A DNA stretch of 64,000 nt from Psychrobacillus sp042944905 (GCF_042944905.1 NZ_CP168496.1:992001-1056000), one strand, 5' to 3'; shown: positions 52,478-61,262, counted from the stretch's first letter. Notes: a model not told the origin generated them from the letters alone. Numbers and translations: made by a program.

Positions 52478-53887
52478 ATGGCAAAAACGATTATTGAGAA
52501 AATTTGGGATGAACATATTGTATACGAGGAAGAAGGTAAACCAGACCTTCTCTATATCGATTTACATTTGCTCCATGAAGTAACATCTCCACAGGCTTTT
52601 GAAGGGTTACGACTAAATAATCGGAAGGTTCGTCGTCCAGATCTTTGTTTTGCAACGATGGATCACAACGTACCAACTCGAAATAGAGAACAGATTAAAG
52701 ATGTAATTGCTCGTAAACAAATTAGTACACTTCAAGAAAACTGTGAAGAGTTTGGTGTTCCACTTGCGAATATGGACCACCCCGATCAAGGGATCGTACA
52801 TATTATCGGACCAGAACTTGGACTGACACAACCAGGAAAAACAATCGTTTGTGGGGATAGTCATACATCTACCCATGGTGCGTTTGGAGCAATCGCTTTT
52901 GGTATTGGAACAAGCGAAGTAGAACACGTGCTTTCTACGCAAACGTTATGGCAAGCTAAACCTCAAACGATGGAAATCAAAGTATCAGGTGAACTTGGTT
53001 ACGGAGTGACAGCAAAGGATATCATTTTAGCTATTATCGCGAAATTTGGCATCGATATGGGTACTGGTTATATCGTGGAATATACTGGTGAAGCAATACG
53101 TCATTTATCGATGGAAGAACGAATGACCATTTGTAATATGTCCATCGAGGCGGGCGCTCGCGCTGGTTTGATTAGCCCGGACGTGACGACGATTGAATTC
53201 CTTAGAGGACGTGAGCATGTTCCAACTGGGGAAGCGTTTGAACAAGAAGCAGCTCGTTGGTTAGCATTAGCTACCGATGAAGGAGCAACTTACGATAAAA
53301 TAGTCGAGATTTCCGCTGATGATATCGAGCCTTTTGTTACATGGGGTACAAACCCTTCGATGGGTTCTGGGGTTTCCAATCATATTCCATATACAAATGA
53401 CTTTGCAGAAACAAGCGATCAACAAGCACATGAAAAAGCACTTGCTTATATGGGGCTGGAAGAAGGAATGCCTTTAACAGATATTGCAATTAGCAATGTA
53501 TTTATCGGTTCCTGTACGAATGCCCGTTTAAGTGACCTACGTGCTGCGGCAAAAGTAGTTGAAGGTCGCAAAGTTAACCCAAGTGTAACGGCGATTGTCG
53601 TACCAGGTTCACAAACCGTTAAAAAACAAGCAGAACTAGAAGGCATCGACCAAGTCTTCCTAGATGCAGGATTTGAATGGCGTGAATCCGGATGCAGTAT
53701 GTGTCTAGCAATGAATGACGATATTGTCCCTGCAGGCGAACATTGTGCATCTACATCCAACCGTAACTTCGAAGGTCGCCAAGGTGCAGGGTCCAGAACA
53801 CATCTGATGAGTCCCGCGATGGCAGCAGCTGCAGCAATTGAAGGTCGCATTGTTGATGTTCGCAAATTTCAACTTGTGAACGCGTAA
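52478..53887 (+). CDS. leuC: 3-isopropylmalate dehydratase large subunit LeuC
   Basis: A 469-residue aconitase-family subunit. The three 4Fe-4S ligands are the Cys of FIGSCTNARLSDL and the two of SGCSMCLAMN; CGDSHTSTHGAFGA is also present. Works with LeuD. AGGGAGAGGAA precedes the ATG. Confidence 0.97.
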   Translation: MAKTIIEKIWDEHIVYEEEGKPDLLYIDLHLLHEVTSPQAFEGLRLNNRKVRRPDLCFATMDHNVPTRNREQIKDVIARKQISTLQENCEEFGVPLANMDHPDQGIVHIIGPELGLTQPGKTIVCGDSHTSTHGAFGAIAFGIGTSEVEHVLSTQTLWQAKPQTMEIKVSGELGYGVTAKDIILAIIAKFGIDMGTGYIVEYTGEAIRHLSMEERMTICNMSIEAGARAGLISPDVTTIEFLRGREHVPTGEAFEQEAARWLALATDEGATYDKIVEISADDIEPFVTWGTNPSMGSGVSNHIPYTNDFAETSDQQAHEKALAYMGLEEGMPLTDIAISNVFIGSCTNARLSDLRAAAKVVEGRKVNPSVTAIVVPGSQTVKKQAELEGIDQVFLDAGFEWRESGCSMCLAMNDDIVPAGEHCASTSNRNFEGRQGAGSRTHLMSPAMAAAAAIEGRIVDVRKFQLVNA

Positions 53888-53899
53888 GGAGGAAAATCA

Positions 53900-54475
53900 G
53901 TGGAGCCTATTAATGAAATAAAAAGTGTTATTACACCTTTAAATCAAAAAAACGTCGATACCGACCAAATTATATCCAAAGAATTTCTAAAAAGAATCGA
54001 ACGTACAGGATTCGGTAAATACTTATTTTATCACTGGCGTTTCGATGCAGAAGGAAATCCAAATACAGATTTCGTATTAAATGATGAACGCTATAAAGAT
54101 TCTACGATATTAGTAGCGCATGATAATTTCGGTTGTGGATCCTCCCGTGAGCATGCCCCGTGGTCGATTTTAGACTATGGATTCCGAGTAGTAATTGCTC
54201 CAAGTTTCGCAGATATTTTCTATAATAACTGCTTAAAAAATGGAATTCTTCCTATTAAATTGTCCGTCGACGAAGTAGAAGTACTTCTAAGTAAAGAAGT
54301 GTATCACGTGGAAGTTAATTTAGAGGAACAAAAAGTGTTTGGAGCGGACGGTGTTGTTTATTCATTTGCCATAGATCCTTACCAAAAGAAGATGCTTCTA
54401 AATGGATGGGATGAAATTTCATTGACATTCCAATATGAAGATCATATTAAAGCGTATGAATTAAAAGATGCGTAA
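53900..54475 (+). CDS. leuD: 3-isopropylmalate dehydratase small subunit LeuD
   Basis: A 191-residue swivelling-domain subunit: NVDTDQIISKEFLKRIERTG, NFGCGSSREHAPWSI and FYNNCLKNGILPI are family signatures. GTG start behind AAGGAGG. Confidence 0.97.
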   Translation: MEPINEIKSVITPLNQKNVDTDQIISKEFLKRIERTGFGKYLFYHWRFDAEGNPNTDFVLNDERYKDSTILVAHDNFGCGSSREHAPWSILDYGFRVVIAPSFADIFYNNCLKNGILPIKLSVDEVEVLLSKEVYHVEVNLEEQKVFGADGVVYSFAIDPYQKKMLLNGWDEISLTFQYEDHIKAYELKDA

Positions 54476-54529
54476 AGTGGTTGGAGTTCGGCCATTTATT
54501 TGATTGAAAAAACGAATTAGGAGATGGTT

Positions 54530-55521
54530 TTGTTGGGAATTCATATGACACTGTAGGTTTATACCGAGCATCAGAAAAAGTAGCGGAGTTTATCCATCGG
54601 ACACCGTGTAAAAAGTCATCAACCTTGAATGAAATCACTGGTAAGCAAGTATTTCTCAAAATGGAAAACTTACAAAAAACGGGTTCATTCAAAATTAGAG
54701 GAGCAATGAATAAAGTATCTCAGCTAACGGATAAAGATTGTGAAAGAGGACTTATTGCAGCTTCAGCTGGAAATCACGCGCAAGGAGTAGCTTACGCAGG
54801 AAAATTGCGCAACGTACCAGTCACCATTTTTATGCCAATTGGAACACCGGTTGCAAAGGTGAATGCGACAAAAGGCTACGGTGCAAACGTTAAACTCATC
54901 GGACAAAACTTTGATGAAACGTATGTGGCAGCAAGAGAAGAACAACTTCGAACAGGTGCAAACTTCATTCACCCTTTTGATGACCTAGCCGTAATTGAAG
55001 GCCAAGCGACTGTTGCCATGGAAATGCTTCAGCAACGGCCGGAGATTGATACGATAGTCGTGCCAGCCGGTGGAGGTGGCTTACTCGCAGGCACATTACT
55101 GGCAGTAAAATCCATTCATCCAGATATCCGCGTTATTGGCGTTCAGTCCCAAAATGCTGCAGCTATTGCGATTGCCTATAAAGGAATGGCAGATGGATTA
55201 ATTCCATTTCAAGGAAAAACAATTGCAGAAGGAATAAACGTGAAAACCCCTGGAAAGCTGACGATGAACATTATTCATACCCTCGTCGACGACATAATCA
55301 CCGTGACCGAGCAAGAAATCGCATCAGCCATTCTCTTCATGCTCGAACGAGAAAAAACGCTTATCGAAGGTGCAGGTGCAGCCGCAGTAGCCGCAGTGTT
55401 GAATCACCACATTCCATCCTCCGCCGGTAACATAGGCATTATCGTAAGCGGTGGAAACTTCGACATCAGCAAACTAGCTGAATGCCAGCAAATGTCCATC
55501 CAAGTACCATTAGCAAAATAA
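54530..55521 (+). CDS. ilvA: Threonine dehydratase IlvA (short form), apparent frameshift at start
   Basis: A PLP enzyme making 2-oxobutyrate for isoleucine. The Schiff-base Lys is in GSFKIRGAM, the phosphate loop is SAGNHAQGVA and the cofactor region VPAGGGGLLAG is intact. It ends without an ACT domain, as in TdcB-type enzymes, so feedback control by isoleucine is not expected. The reading frame runs back to base 54508 (SYDTVGLYRASEKVAEFIHRT) but has no ATG, GTG or TTG at its head. AGGAG and two TTG codons at 54530/54533 are one frame off; one missing base, for example in GGG at 54535-54537, would join them. An internal TTG at 54625 would drop conserved residues. Confidence 0.85.
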
Positions 55522-55527
55522 AGTATG

Positions 55528-55568
55528 TAGAAACCACAAGTCGATGCCGGCTAGTGGTTTTTTTGCGT
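55528..55568 (+). terminator. Intrinsic terminator of the ilv-leu operon
   Basis: AAACCAC pairs with GTGGTTT around a structured loop and is followed by TTTTTT. Confidence 0.88.
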
Positions 55569-56030
55569 GGGCCTAGAGAGAAATGCAGCGCATAAGTAGT
55601 GAATGTTGCGACTACGTGTGAAAATATTGCGAGTAACGTACAAAACATTGCGAGTACGCCTTATAATGTTGCGAGTAGAGTACGAAACATTGCGTGTAAG
55701 CCTTATTTTGCGATTATGGACCTCGAAATTGCGATTTGAAGTGAGTATTTTGCGATTATGAGACTTGATCTTGCGATTCGCAGTACTTAATTTGCGATTT
55801 CACAAGTTGATCTTGCGATTTGCAAAAATTATGCAAATAATGGCTTGGATATTGCGAGTATAGATTGAAATGTTGCGAGTAGAGTACGAAACATTGCGAG
55901 TACGACTAATAATGTTGCGAATAAGCTTTATTTTGCGATTATGGACTTCGAACTTGCGATTTGCAGCACTTAATTTGCGATTTCATCGGTTGTTCTTGCG
56001 ATTTGTTGACGCAATTTTGCGATAATCAAA
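55565..56030 (+). repeat. 21-bp TTGCGA array beyond ilvA
   Basis: About twenty TTGCGA cores. Runs such as 55608, 55629, 55650, 55671 are spaced 21 bp; a few steps are 18-20 or longer. Two sub-types alternate in blocks: TTGCGAGTA and TTGCGATT(T/A). The first core (TTGCGT at 55565) lies in the T-run of the operon terminator. Confidence 0.9.
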
Positions 56031-56137
56031 ATTTAATTTACCTTATTATCATCTACTCCTTCATCCTTGACTTTATTAGGTAACTAAAATATAATAACTT
56101 ACTATAAGTAACTATAGATTAATTGGAGGAATTATGA

Positions 56138-56986
56138 ATGAAATATCAAAATAAACCATATACATTTGTGGAATTAGTAGAGATAAAAGTAACGGACTTA
56201 GATCGTTCTCTTAAATTTTATGAAGAAGTGGTTGGATTCAAAGTACTTGAAAAGAAAGACAATAAGATTCTTCTTACTGCAGATGGAAAAATAGCGCTTC
56301 TATCTATGGAACAACCAGAAAACGTTGTTCTGAAACAAGAAAATACAACAGGCTTGTACCACTTTGCGCTGTTGTTACCAAGTCGAGCAGATTTAGGAGC
56401 AGTATTGCAGCATTTCATCGATATCAATATGCGTATAGGAGCTGGAGATCATTTAGTAAGTGAAGCATTATACTTAAATGATCCTGATGGAAATGGCATC
56501 GAAATTTATACGGATCGACCAGAATCAGAGTGGACTTGGAATGGTGAGTATGTTGAAATGGCTACTCTACAAATTGATGCGCAAAGTATTTTGGCAGAAG
56601 GTGCAAATACAAAATGGAATGGCTTGCCAGAAGGAACAGTGATGGGGCATATCCATTTACAAGTTGCGGATTTAGCTAAATCAGAGACATTTTATAAATC
56701 ATTGGGATTCGGAGTTGTAACTCCAAATTATCCAGGAGCTTTGTTCATGGCAACAGGAAAGTACCACCACCATATCGGATTAAACACTTGGGCTGGAGTA
56801 GATGCACCACCAACTGCAGAAAATGCGACCGGAATCGAAGCATTTACATTAGTATATCCGAGCAATGAAGTACTGAACGACGTACTCGAAAATTTGAAAA
56901 CAAATAATGTATCCGTCGTCGAAGAAAGCGGTATATACATTACAAAAGATCCATCGCAAAATAAAATCAAATTAATCGTAAAATAA
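56138..56986 (+). CDS. VOC-family (CatE-like) dioxygenase/glyoxalase-fold protein
   Basis: A 282-residue protein with two VOC modules (about 8-125 and 165-280). The second has a probable metal triad: His in GHIHLQVADL, His in YHHHIGLNTW and Glu in GIEAFTLVYP, as in B. subtilis CatE (catechol 2,3-dioxygenase family). The substrate is not known. The second ATG is used since the first leads to a short frame; TTGGAGGAA precedes. Single-gene unit. Confidence 0.88.
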   Translation: MKYQNKPYTFVELVEIKVTDLDRSLKFYEEVVGFKVLEKKDNKILLTADGKIALLSMEQPENVVLKQENTTGLYHFALLLPSRADLGAVLQHFIDINMRIGAGDHLVSEALYLNDPDGNGIEIYTDRPESEWTWNGEYVEMATLQIDAQSILAEGANTKWNGLPEGTVMGHIHLQVADLAKSETFYKSLGFGVVTPNYPGALFMATGKYHHHIGLNTWAGVDAPPTAENATGIEAFTLVYPSNEVLNDVLENLKTNNVSVVEESGIYITKDPSQNKIKLIVK

Positions 56987-56995
56987 CTGTTACCG

Positions 56996-57034
56996 AGCGA
57001 CTTCCAATTCATGAAGTCGCTCCATTTTTTTATA
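56996..57034 (+). terminator. Intrinsic terminator after VOC gene
   Basis: GAGCGACTTC pairs with GAAGTCGCTC around an eight-base loop, then TTTTTTT. Confidence 0.93.
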
Positions 57035-57057
57035 GTGAAATCCAAATAATGGTTAAG

Positions 57058-57170
57058 AGCAACCGTATTACCAACGAAAGCAACCAGTTCCTATGCGAGA
57101 GCAACCAATTCTCGAACGAGAGCAACCAATCCCTTACGAGAGCAACCAGTTCCCAAACAAGAGCAACCAT
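57058..57170. repeat. 21-bp phased array, AGCAACC word
   Basis: AGCAACC starts at 57058, 57079, 57100, 57121, 57141 and 57162 (21, 21, 21, 20, 21 bp). It is the same word, strand and spacing as the array near 10.9 kb and, like it, precedes the end of a reverse-strand gene. Confidence 0.92.
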
Positions 57171-57217
57171 TCCCTGAATCAAAACAAAAACCAACGCTAC
57201 TCCTCAGCTATCACCTC

Positions 57218-57252
57218 AAAAAAAGACCTGAAACATAAAGTTTCAGATCTTC
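57218..57252 (-). terminator. Intrinsic terminator for SDR gene
   Basis: On the reverse strand GATCTGAAAC pairs with GTTTCAGGTC and is followed by TTTTTTT. Confidence 0.9.
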
Positions 57253-57258
57253 TCCCTC

Positions 57259-58050
57259 TTACAGTGCCTTCAACATGCCACCATCTACGACTATGTTTTG
57301 TCCAGTCATATATGTATTTGCTTCGGAACACAAAAATACAATAATATTTGCGAATTCTTCGGGTTCGCCGTATCTGCCGGCTGGTATTATTTGCTTAAAT
57401 CCCTCTTTAATCTCATCAAGTGACATGTTTTTCATTTCAGCAGCCATTTGGTCAAGCTCTGTGACACGATCCGTCTGAATTCGACCCGGTCCGACTGTGT
57501 TGATTAGTATATTGTTGCCTGCGAATTCGCGTGCAATACTTTTTGAGAGTCCGACCATCCCTAGACGGAAGGTGTTCGACAAAATTAGACCGTCCAATAC
57601 TTCCTTTGTAGAAGAGGAGGAAATATTGACAATTCGCCCGAAGTTTTGTTCTTTCATGTAGGGAAGAGCTAGGCGAATTGTGCGAATATAGCTTAGTAGA
57701 TTTTTTTCGAATGCAACATTCCAATCCTCATCCGTTACCTGTGCAAAGCCTCCAGGAGTAGGGCCGCCAGCATTATTTACTAGAATGTCGACGCCACCAA
57801 GTTGTGCGTTTGCTGTCTGAAATAATCGGTTAATGTCGTCTTCCTTTGTCACGTCACAAACTTCAAAATAGACTTCATGATTGTTACTCACTGACTTTAT
57901 TTCCTCAGCAGTTTTTTTTAATTCTTCTACGTTTCGACTTGAAATGAGTATTTTTGCGCCTTCTTTTGCAAATTGCAAAGCGGTTGCTTTTCCTAGTCCT
58001 TTGCTAGATGCCAGTACGATGACTCGTTTGTTGGTAAGTCCTAAATTCAT
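57259..58050 (-). CDS. SDR-fold oxidoreductase lacking the canonical YxxxK
   Basis: A 263-residue short-chain dehydrogenase/reductase. The cofactor motif SSKGLGKATA (a TGxxxGxG variant) and NNAGG are present, as is IVNISSSS with the Ser. At the place of the catalytic Tyr-x3-Lys the sequence reads SNTFR before LGMVGLSKSIARE, so both residues are changed. This belongs to the atypical FabG-like branch in which a normal reductase mechanism is doubtful. GAGAGGAAG precedes the ATG. Monocistronic. Confidence 0.88.
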   Translation of the reverse strand: MNLGLTNKRVIVLASSKGLGKATALQFAKEGAKILISSRNVEELKKTAEEIKSVSNNHEVYFEVCDVTKEDDINRLFQTANAQLGGVDILVNNAGGPTPGGFAQVTDEDWNVAFEKNLLSYIRTIRLALPYMKEQNFGRIVNISSSSTKEVLDGLILSNTFRLGMVGLSKSIAREFAGNNILINTVGPGRIQTDRVTELDQMAAEMKNMSLDEIKEGFKQIIPAGRYGEPEEFANIIVFLCSEANTYMTGQNIVVDGGMLKAL

Positions 58051-58207
58051 TGTCGATCTTCCTCTCGTTATGTACTGGTTTTATCCTACATTGAATTTTC
58101 AGATTTGTCTTTATTAAGATTTTGTAAAGTAAATGTTAAGACTACGGTAATATGCACTTTTATAAGAAAAAACATGCTATATTTCGAATTGGGAGGTCTT
58201 AATATCT

Positions 58208-59896
58208 ATGAGAAAATGGTCTAGTATTCCACTACGAAAGAAATATTCGATTGCTATTTTTAGTTCTTTTATCTTATTCGGGATAATGACGGTGCTGTTA
58301 ATTATTCAGGTTATCTACAATCAAAAGCTATCTGACAAATTAGAGACTTCTTCTCGTAATGTCGAAAGAGCAGATATTATGAGAGCAGAAGTAGCGAGTT
58401 TGTATATTGCCATTTCTCAATATGCTGGGGACCCATTACCAGAATTTGAAAAAGATTATGAAACTAGAAAAGCGAATCTTAAGGAGTTAGTAGAGACTTC
58501 ACGTGAAAGAATTGATTATTTGGATTGGGAAACCTTCAACCAATCGTTAAATGGAATTTATACGACATTCGAAAAAAATTTAAAAGAATCTGTAGCAATT
58601 AAAGAAAATGTATCAAAGCGAAGACAATTGCAAGCAATTAATAAAAAGCAAATACAACTAACACAGATGCTCGATGAGGCAAGGCAGCAAGAATCGAGCA
58701 CTCGAGAGTTAATATTAGAAAAAATGAGTAGAAGTCAGCAAAATACAATTGTAGTAGTGATTGCATCTTTCTTCATAGCTGCCTTATTGTCACTTGCTTT
58801 ATTGTTCCTGACGAATCGACAAATTAAAAATCAACTAGCGGCAGTAGCGTCGTCTGCGAAAGAAATTGCGACAGGAAATTTACTGATTAAACCTCTTTCT
58901 ATTTCTACACAAGATGAAATTGGAGAAGTTTCTAGTGCAATGAATGAAATGCAAATGAATTTAACTAGTATGGTACATACAATTAAACAAACGGCGGAAA
59001 AGTTGAATAAGGATAGTGGTAATTTAAAGGATTATTCTCAAGAAACAGTCGTAAGCACAAGTTCTGTTCAAGTTGCGATCAATGAAATAAGTCATAATAT
59101 GATAGAGCAAAAAGAAGCATCTATTGGAATTAGGGCATTCCTAGAGGAGTTTTCAAGTACTTTTCAAGAAGTTACGGAAAAAGCGGTACAATTAAATAAT
59201 CACGCAACTATTGCGGTACAAATAGCAGATGACAGTGCCAAAGCAATGAAGATGGCCGAAATCGAAACGAAGAGATTACGTGCTTTATTTAAAGAAGCTG
59301 ATAAACAAAGACTATTATTACAAAAGCGAACAGAAGAAATTGCTCGAATGACTTCCATTGTGCAAGCCATTTCAAAACAAACGAACTTACTTGCTTTAAA
59401 TGCAGGTATAGAAGCAGCACGTTCAGGGGTTCATGGAAAAGGGTTTGCAGTTGTTGCGGAAGAGGTGAAAAAGCTTGCAGAAGAAGTATCTAATACTGCA
59501 AATACAATTCACGAAGTTTCTAATTCGATTACATTACAAGGAAATGAAATGGAAAAAGTGTTTGCTGAAGGATTATCTACTTCGAAAAATAATGCAACTA
59601 CATTTCAATTATTACATGACAAAATGGATGACATCGTAACATATATTCATGAATCTAAAAGTCAAAATGAGCATATGGCGGATTCTATTGTTTCAATAGA
59701 ACAAGAAAAAAATACCTCCGAAAAGCTTATTTTCGCGTTGACAGAATCTATTGAAGAAAATACTGTTCATATGGAAGAAACCGTGAAGTTGCTATTGTCA
59801 AGCGTTCAAACAATTGAGTCTCTGTCACTTCTTGTAAATGATGTAAGCGAGCAAGCAACCATTTTGGAGGCTTCGACATCTCGTTTTATAATGTAA
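58208..59896 (+). CDS. Methyl-accepting chemotaxis protein, second
   Basis: A 562-residue receptor: TM1 about 12-34, a small helical sensor (about 35-178), TM2 about 180-203, HAMP, and a signalling domain with ISKQTNLLALNAGIEAARSG and KGFAVVAEEVKKLAEEV. The tip deviates slightly from the usual SEQTNLLALNAAIEAARAG. GGGAGGT lies before the start. Ligand unknown. Confidence 0.92.
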   Translation: MRKWSSIPLRKKYSIAIFSSFILFGIMTVLLIIQVIYNQKLSDKLETSSRNVERADIMRAEVASLYIAISQYAGDPLPEFEKDYETRKANLKELVETSRERIDYLDWETFNQSLNGIYTTFEKNLKESVAIKENVSKRRQLQAINKKQIQLTQMLDEARQQESSTRELILEKMSRSQQNTIVVVIASFFIAALLSLALLFLTNRQIKNQLAAVASSAKEIATGNLLIKPLSISTQDEIGEVSSAMNEMQMNLTSMVHTIKQTAEKLNKDSGNLKDYSQETVVSTSSVQVAINEISHNMIEQKEASIGIRAFLEEFSSTFQEVTEKAVQLNNHATIAVQIADDSAKAMKMAEIETKRLRALFKEADKQRLLLQKRTEEIARMTSIVQAISKQTNLLALNAGIEAARSGVHGKGFAVVAEEVKKLAEEVSNTANTIHEVSNSITLQGNEMEKVFAEGLSTSKNNATTFQLLHDKMDDIVTYIHESKSQNEHMADSIVSIEQEKNTSEKLIFALTESIEENTVHMEETVKLLLSSVQTIESLSLLVNDVSEQATILEASTSRFIM

Positions 59897-59897
59897 C

Positions 59898-59945
59898 AAC
59901 AGCCCCAAAAGTCGCTCGGTGTACTTTTGGGGCTTATTTTATTTC
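59898..59945 (+). terminator. Intrinsic terminator after second chemoreceptor
   Basis: GCCCCAAAAGT pairs with ACTTTTGGGGC around a ten-base loop, followed by TTATTTTATTT. Confidence 0.92.
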
Positions 59946-60014
59946 AAAAGCCTTGTCTTATAAAGGATTAAAGCATATTTATATATATATAATCTATTTA
60001 ATAGAAATGAATTT

Positions 60015-60042
60015 CGTAACACAATTGTAACACAACTGTAAA
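60015..60042 (+). promoter_or_regulatory. WalR-type box, triple direct repeat, upstream of NlpC/P60 gene
   Basis: CGTAAC-N5-TGTAAC-N5-TGTAAA: the second and third half-sites match TGTWAH-N5-TGTWAH completely and the first differs by one base, all at 11-bp period. WalR controls NlpC/P60 endopeptidases in B. subtilis. Confidence 0.65.
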
Positions 60043-60117
60043 ATTAAAAAGGAATATTACGTGGTAAGATGTTTTTAACGAATATTTCAGAAAATTGTAG
60101 TCCTTTGGAGGAACACT

Positions 60118-60612
60118 ATGAGCTTAAAACTTACGACACAAAAATCCATTACTATATTATTATTTACAATTTTTTTAGTCACAGCACCATTTGCTGGATA
60201 TACTGAAGCAGCGAGTACAGTAAATTCAAATGAATTAGTAGCTACTTCTAAAAATTTAATAGGTACAAAATATCGTAGTGGTGGAACAACTCCAGCTGGC
60301 TTTGATTGTTCTGGGTTTGTAAATTATGTGTTCGATGATTTAGGTATTGATCTTCCAAGAACTTCTGCAGGTTTGCATAGTACAGGCTCTAAAGTAGATA
60401 GAGATGACTTATCAACAGGAGATTTAGTTTTCTTTAATACAGCTGGAAGTGGCGTTTCACATGTTGGTATTTACATAGGAGACGGAAAGTTTATTCATTC
60501 TTCTTCTTCACAAGGTGTGAAAATTGATAAATTAAGTGATCCATATTATTGGGCAAAACACTATGTTGGAGCGAAAAGAGTAACAAACATTTCTGTAGCG
60601 TCCAATAAATAA
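60118..60612 (+). CDS. Exported NlpC/P60 endopeptidase (single domain)
   Basis: A 164-residue secreted protein: signal peptide (about 1-35, YTEAAS) followed directly by an NlpC/P60 domain with catalytic Cys in GFDCSGFVNYVF, His in GVSHVGIYIGDG and a third polar residue near FIHSSS. No binding domain. CTTTGGAGGAA precedes the ATG. The WalR box and monocistronic layout suggest a role in wall growth. Confidence 0.92.
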   Translation: MSLKLTTQKSITILLFTIFLVTAPFAGYTEAASTVNSNELVATSKNLIGTKYRSGGTTPAGFDCSGFVNYVFDDLGIDLPRTSAGLHSTGSKVDRDDLSTGDLVFFNTAGSGVSHVGIYIGDGKFIHSSSSQGVKIDKLSDPYYWAKHYVGAKRVTNISVASNK

Positions 60613-60626
60613 AACATATAGGTGAA

Positions 60627-60666
60627 AGCTCTATCGTATAAATAACGATGGGGCTTTTTTTGTTGC
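60627..60666 (+). terminator. Intrinsic terminator after NlpC/P60 gene
   Basis: AAGCTCTATCGT pairs with ACGATGGGGCTT around ATAAATA, followed by TTTTTT. Confidence 0.9.
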
Positions 60667-60772
60667 CTTATTCAATGAAATCGTACAAATATATTGAAAG
60701 TTTAAGTAACCTTCGTCATAATGGAGGAAAGTTTTACTAGCAAAACTGTTTTTAGGGAAGGGAGGAATAGAA

Positions 60773-61153
60773 ATGCTCTATAAACGAAATGAATATTTCA
60801 GGTATACTTTCGATCAGCCGTGTGAAGCTACTTTTCGATTAATAAAAGATGCGAGTGAGTCCTCACCGGAAGAAATTTCAAAAAAAGGAAAGTGTACAAT
60901 AATTGATATAAGTCCACATGGCATAAAAATGTATTCAGAGCTTTTTATTTCAATTGAAAAATTAAATCATGTCGAACTGCAAGTTACATTAGACGAAACA
61001 CCTATCTCATTAATCGGTGAATTTGTATGGTCACACCGTAAAATTTCAGGTTATGAATATGGTGTAAGGTTTATGGACGATGAGAAAAGGGAAAGCTTAA
61101 TTATCAACGAACTTAAAAATAGACGAAAAAAAGAAATCGAAAGAAAGAAGTGA
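60773..61153 (+). CDS. PilZ-domain protein
   Basis: A 126-residue protein with PilZ features: an N-terminal KRNEYFRY segment supplying the Arg cluster and DISPHGIKM, matching the (D/N)xSxxG motif, followed by beta strands with GYEYGVRFMD. It should bind c-di-GMP; with the EAL protein at 37.6 kb it suggests c-di-GMP control of motility or surface. The C-terminus is very basic. GGGAGGAA precedes the ATG. Confidence 0.85.
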   Translation: MLYKRNEYFRYTFDQPCEATFRLIKDASESSPEEISKKGKCTIIDISPHGIKMYSELFISIEKLNHVELQVTLDETPISLIGEFVWSHRKISGYEYGVRFMDDEKRESLIINELKNRRKKEIERKK

Positions 61154-61200
61154 TTTATACTACAAATTTCGACAAAAAATAAAAAAATTCTTTTAATAAA

Positions 61201-61228
61201 GAAGGATATTTTAAAGGGGATGTAGAAA
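61201..61228 (+). promoter_or_regulatory. Sigma-H-type promoter for hpf
   Basis: GAAGGATAT-N12-GTAGAAA against RNAGGAWWW-N12-RNNGAAT: -35 perfect, -10 one mismatch. B. subtilis yvyD (hpf) is known to use sigma-H and sigma-B promoters. Confidence 0.6.
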
Positions 61229-61262
61229 TATACTATAGAGTTATATTAAAGGAGGAGTTTTC

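Noticed and set aside
5504..57170. CRISPR arrays
   Set aside because: Repeats are 6-11 bp cores at 21-bp pitch with related spacers, no 25-35 bp repeat with unique spacers, and no cas genes.
57093..57344. Forward 83-codon frame beginning in the AGCAACC array
   Set aside because: Built from the array and the antisense of the SDR gene end; crosses a strong terminator.
58125..58151. Sigma-D promoter for the second chemoreceptor
   Set aside because: TAAA-N15-ACGGTAAT matches only half of the -10 positions.
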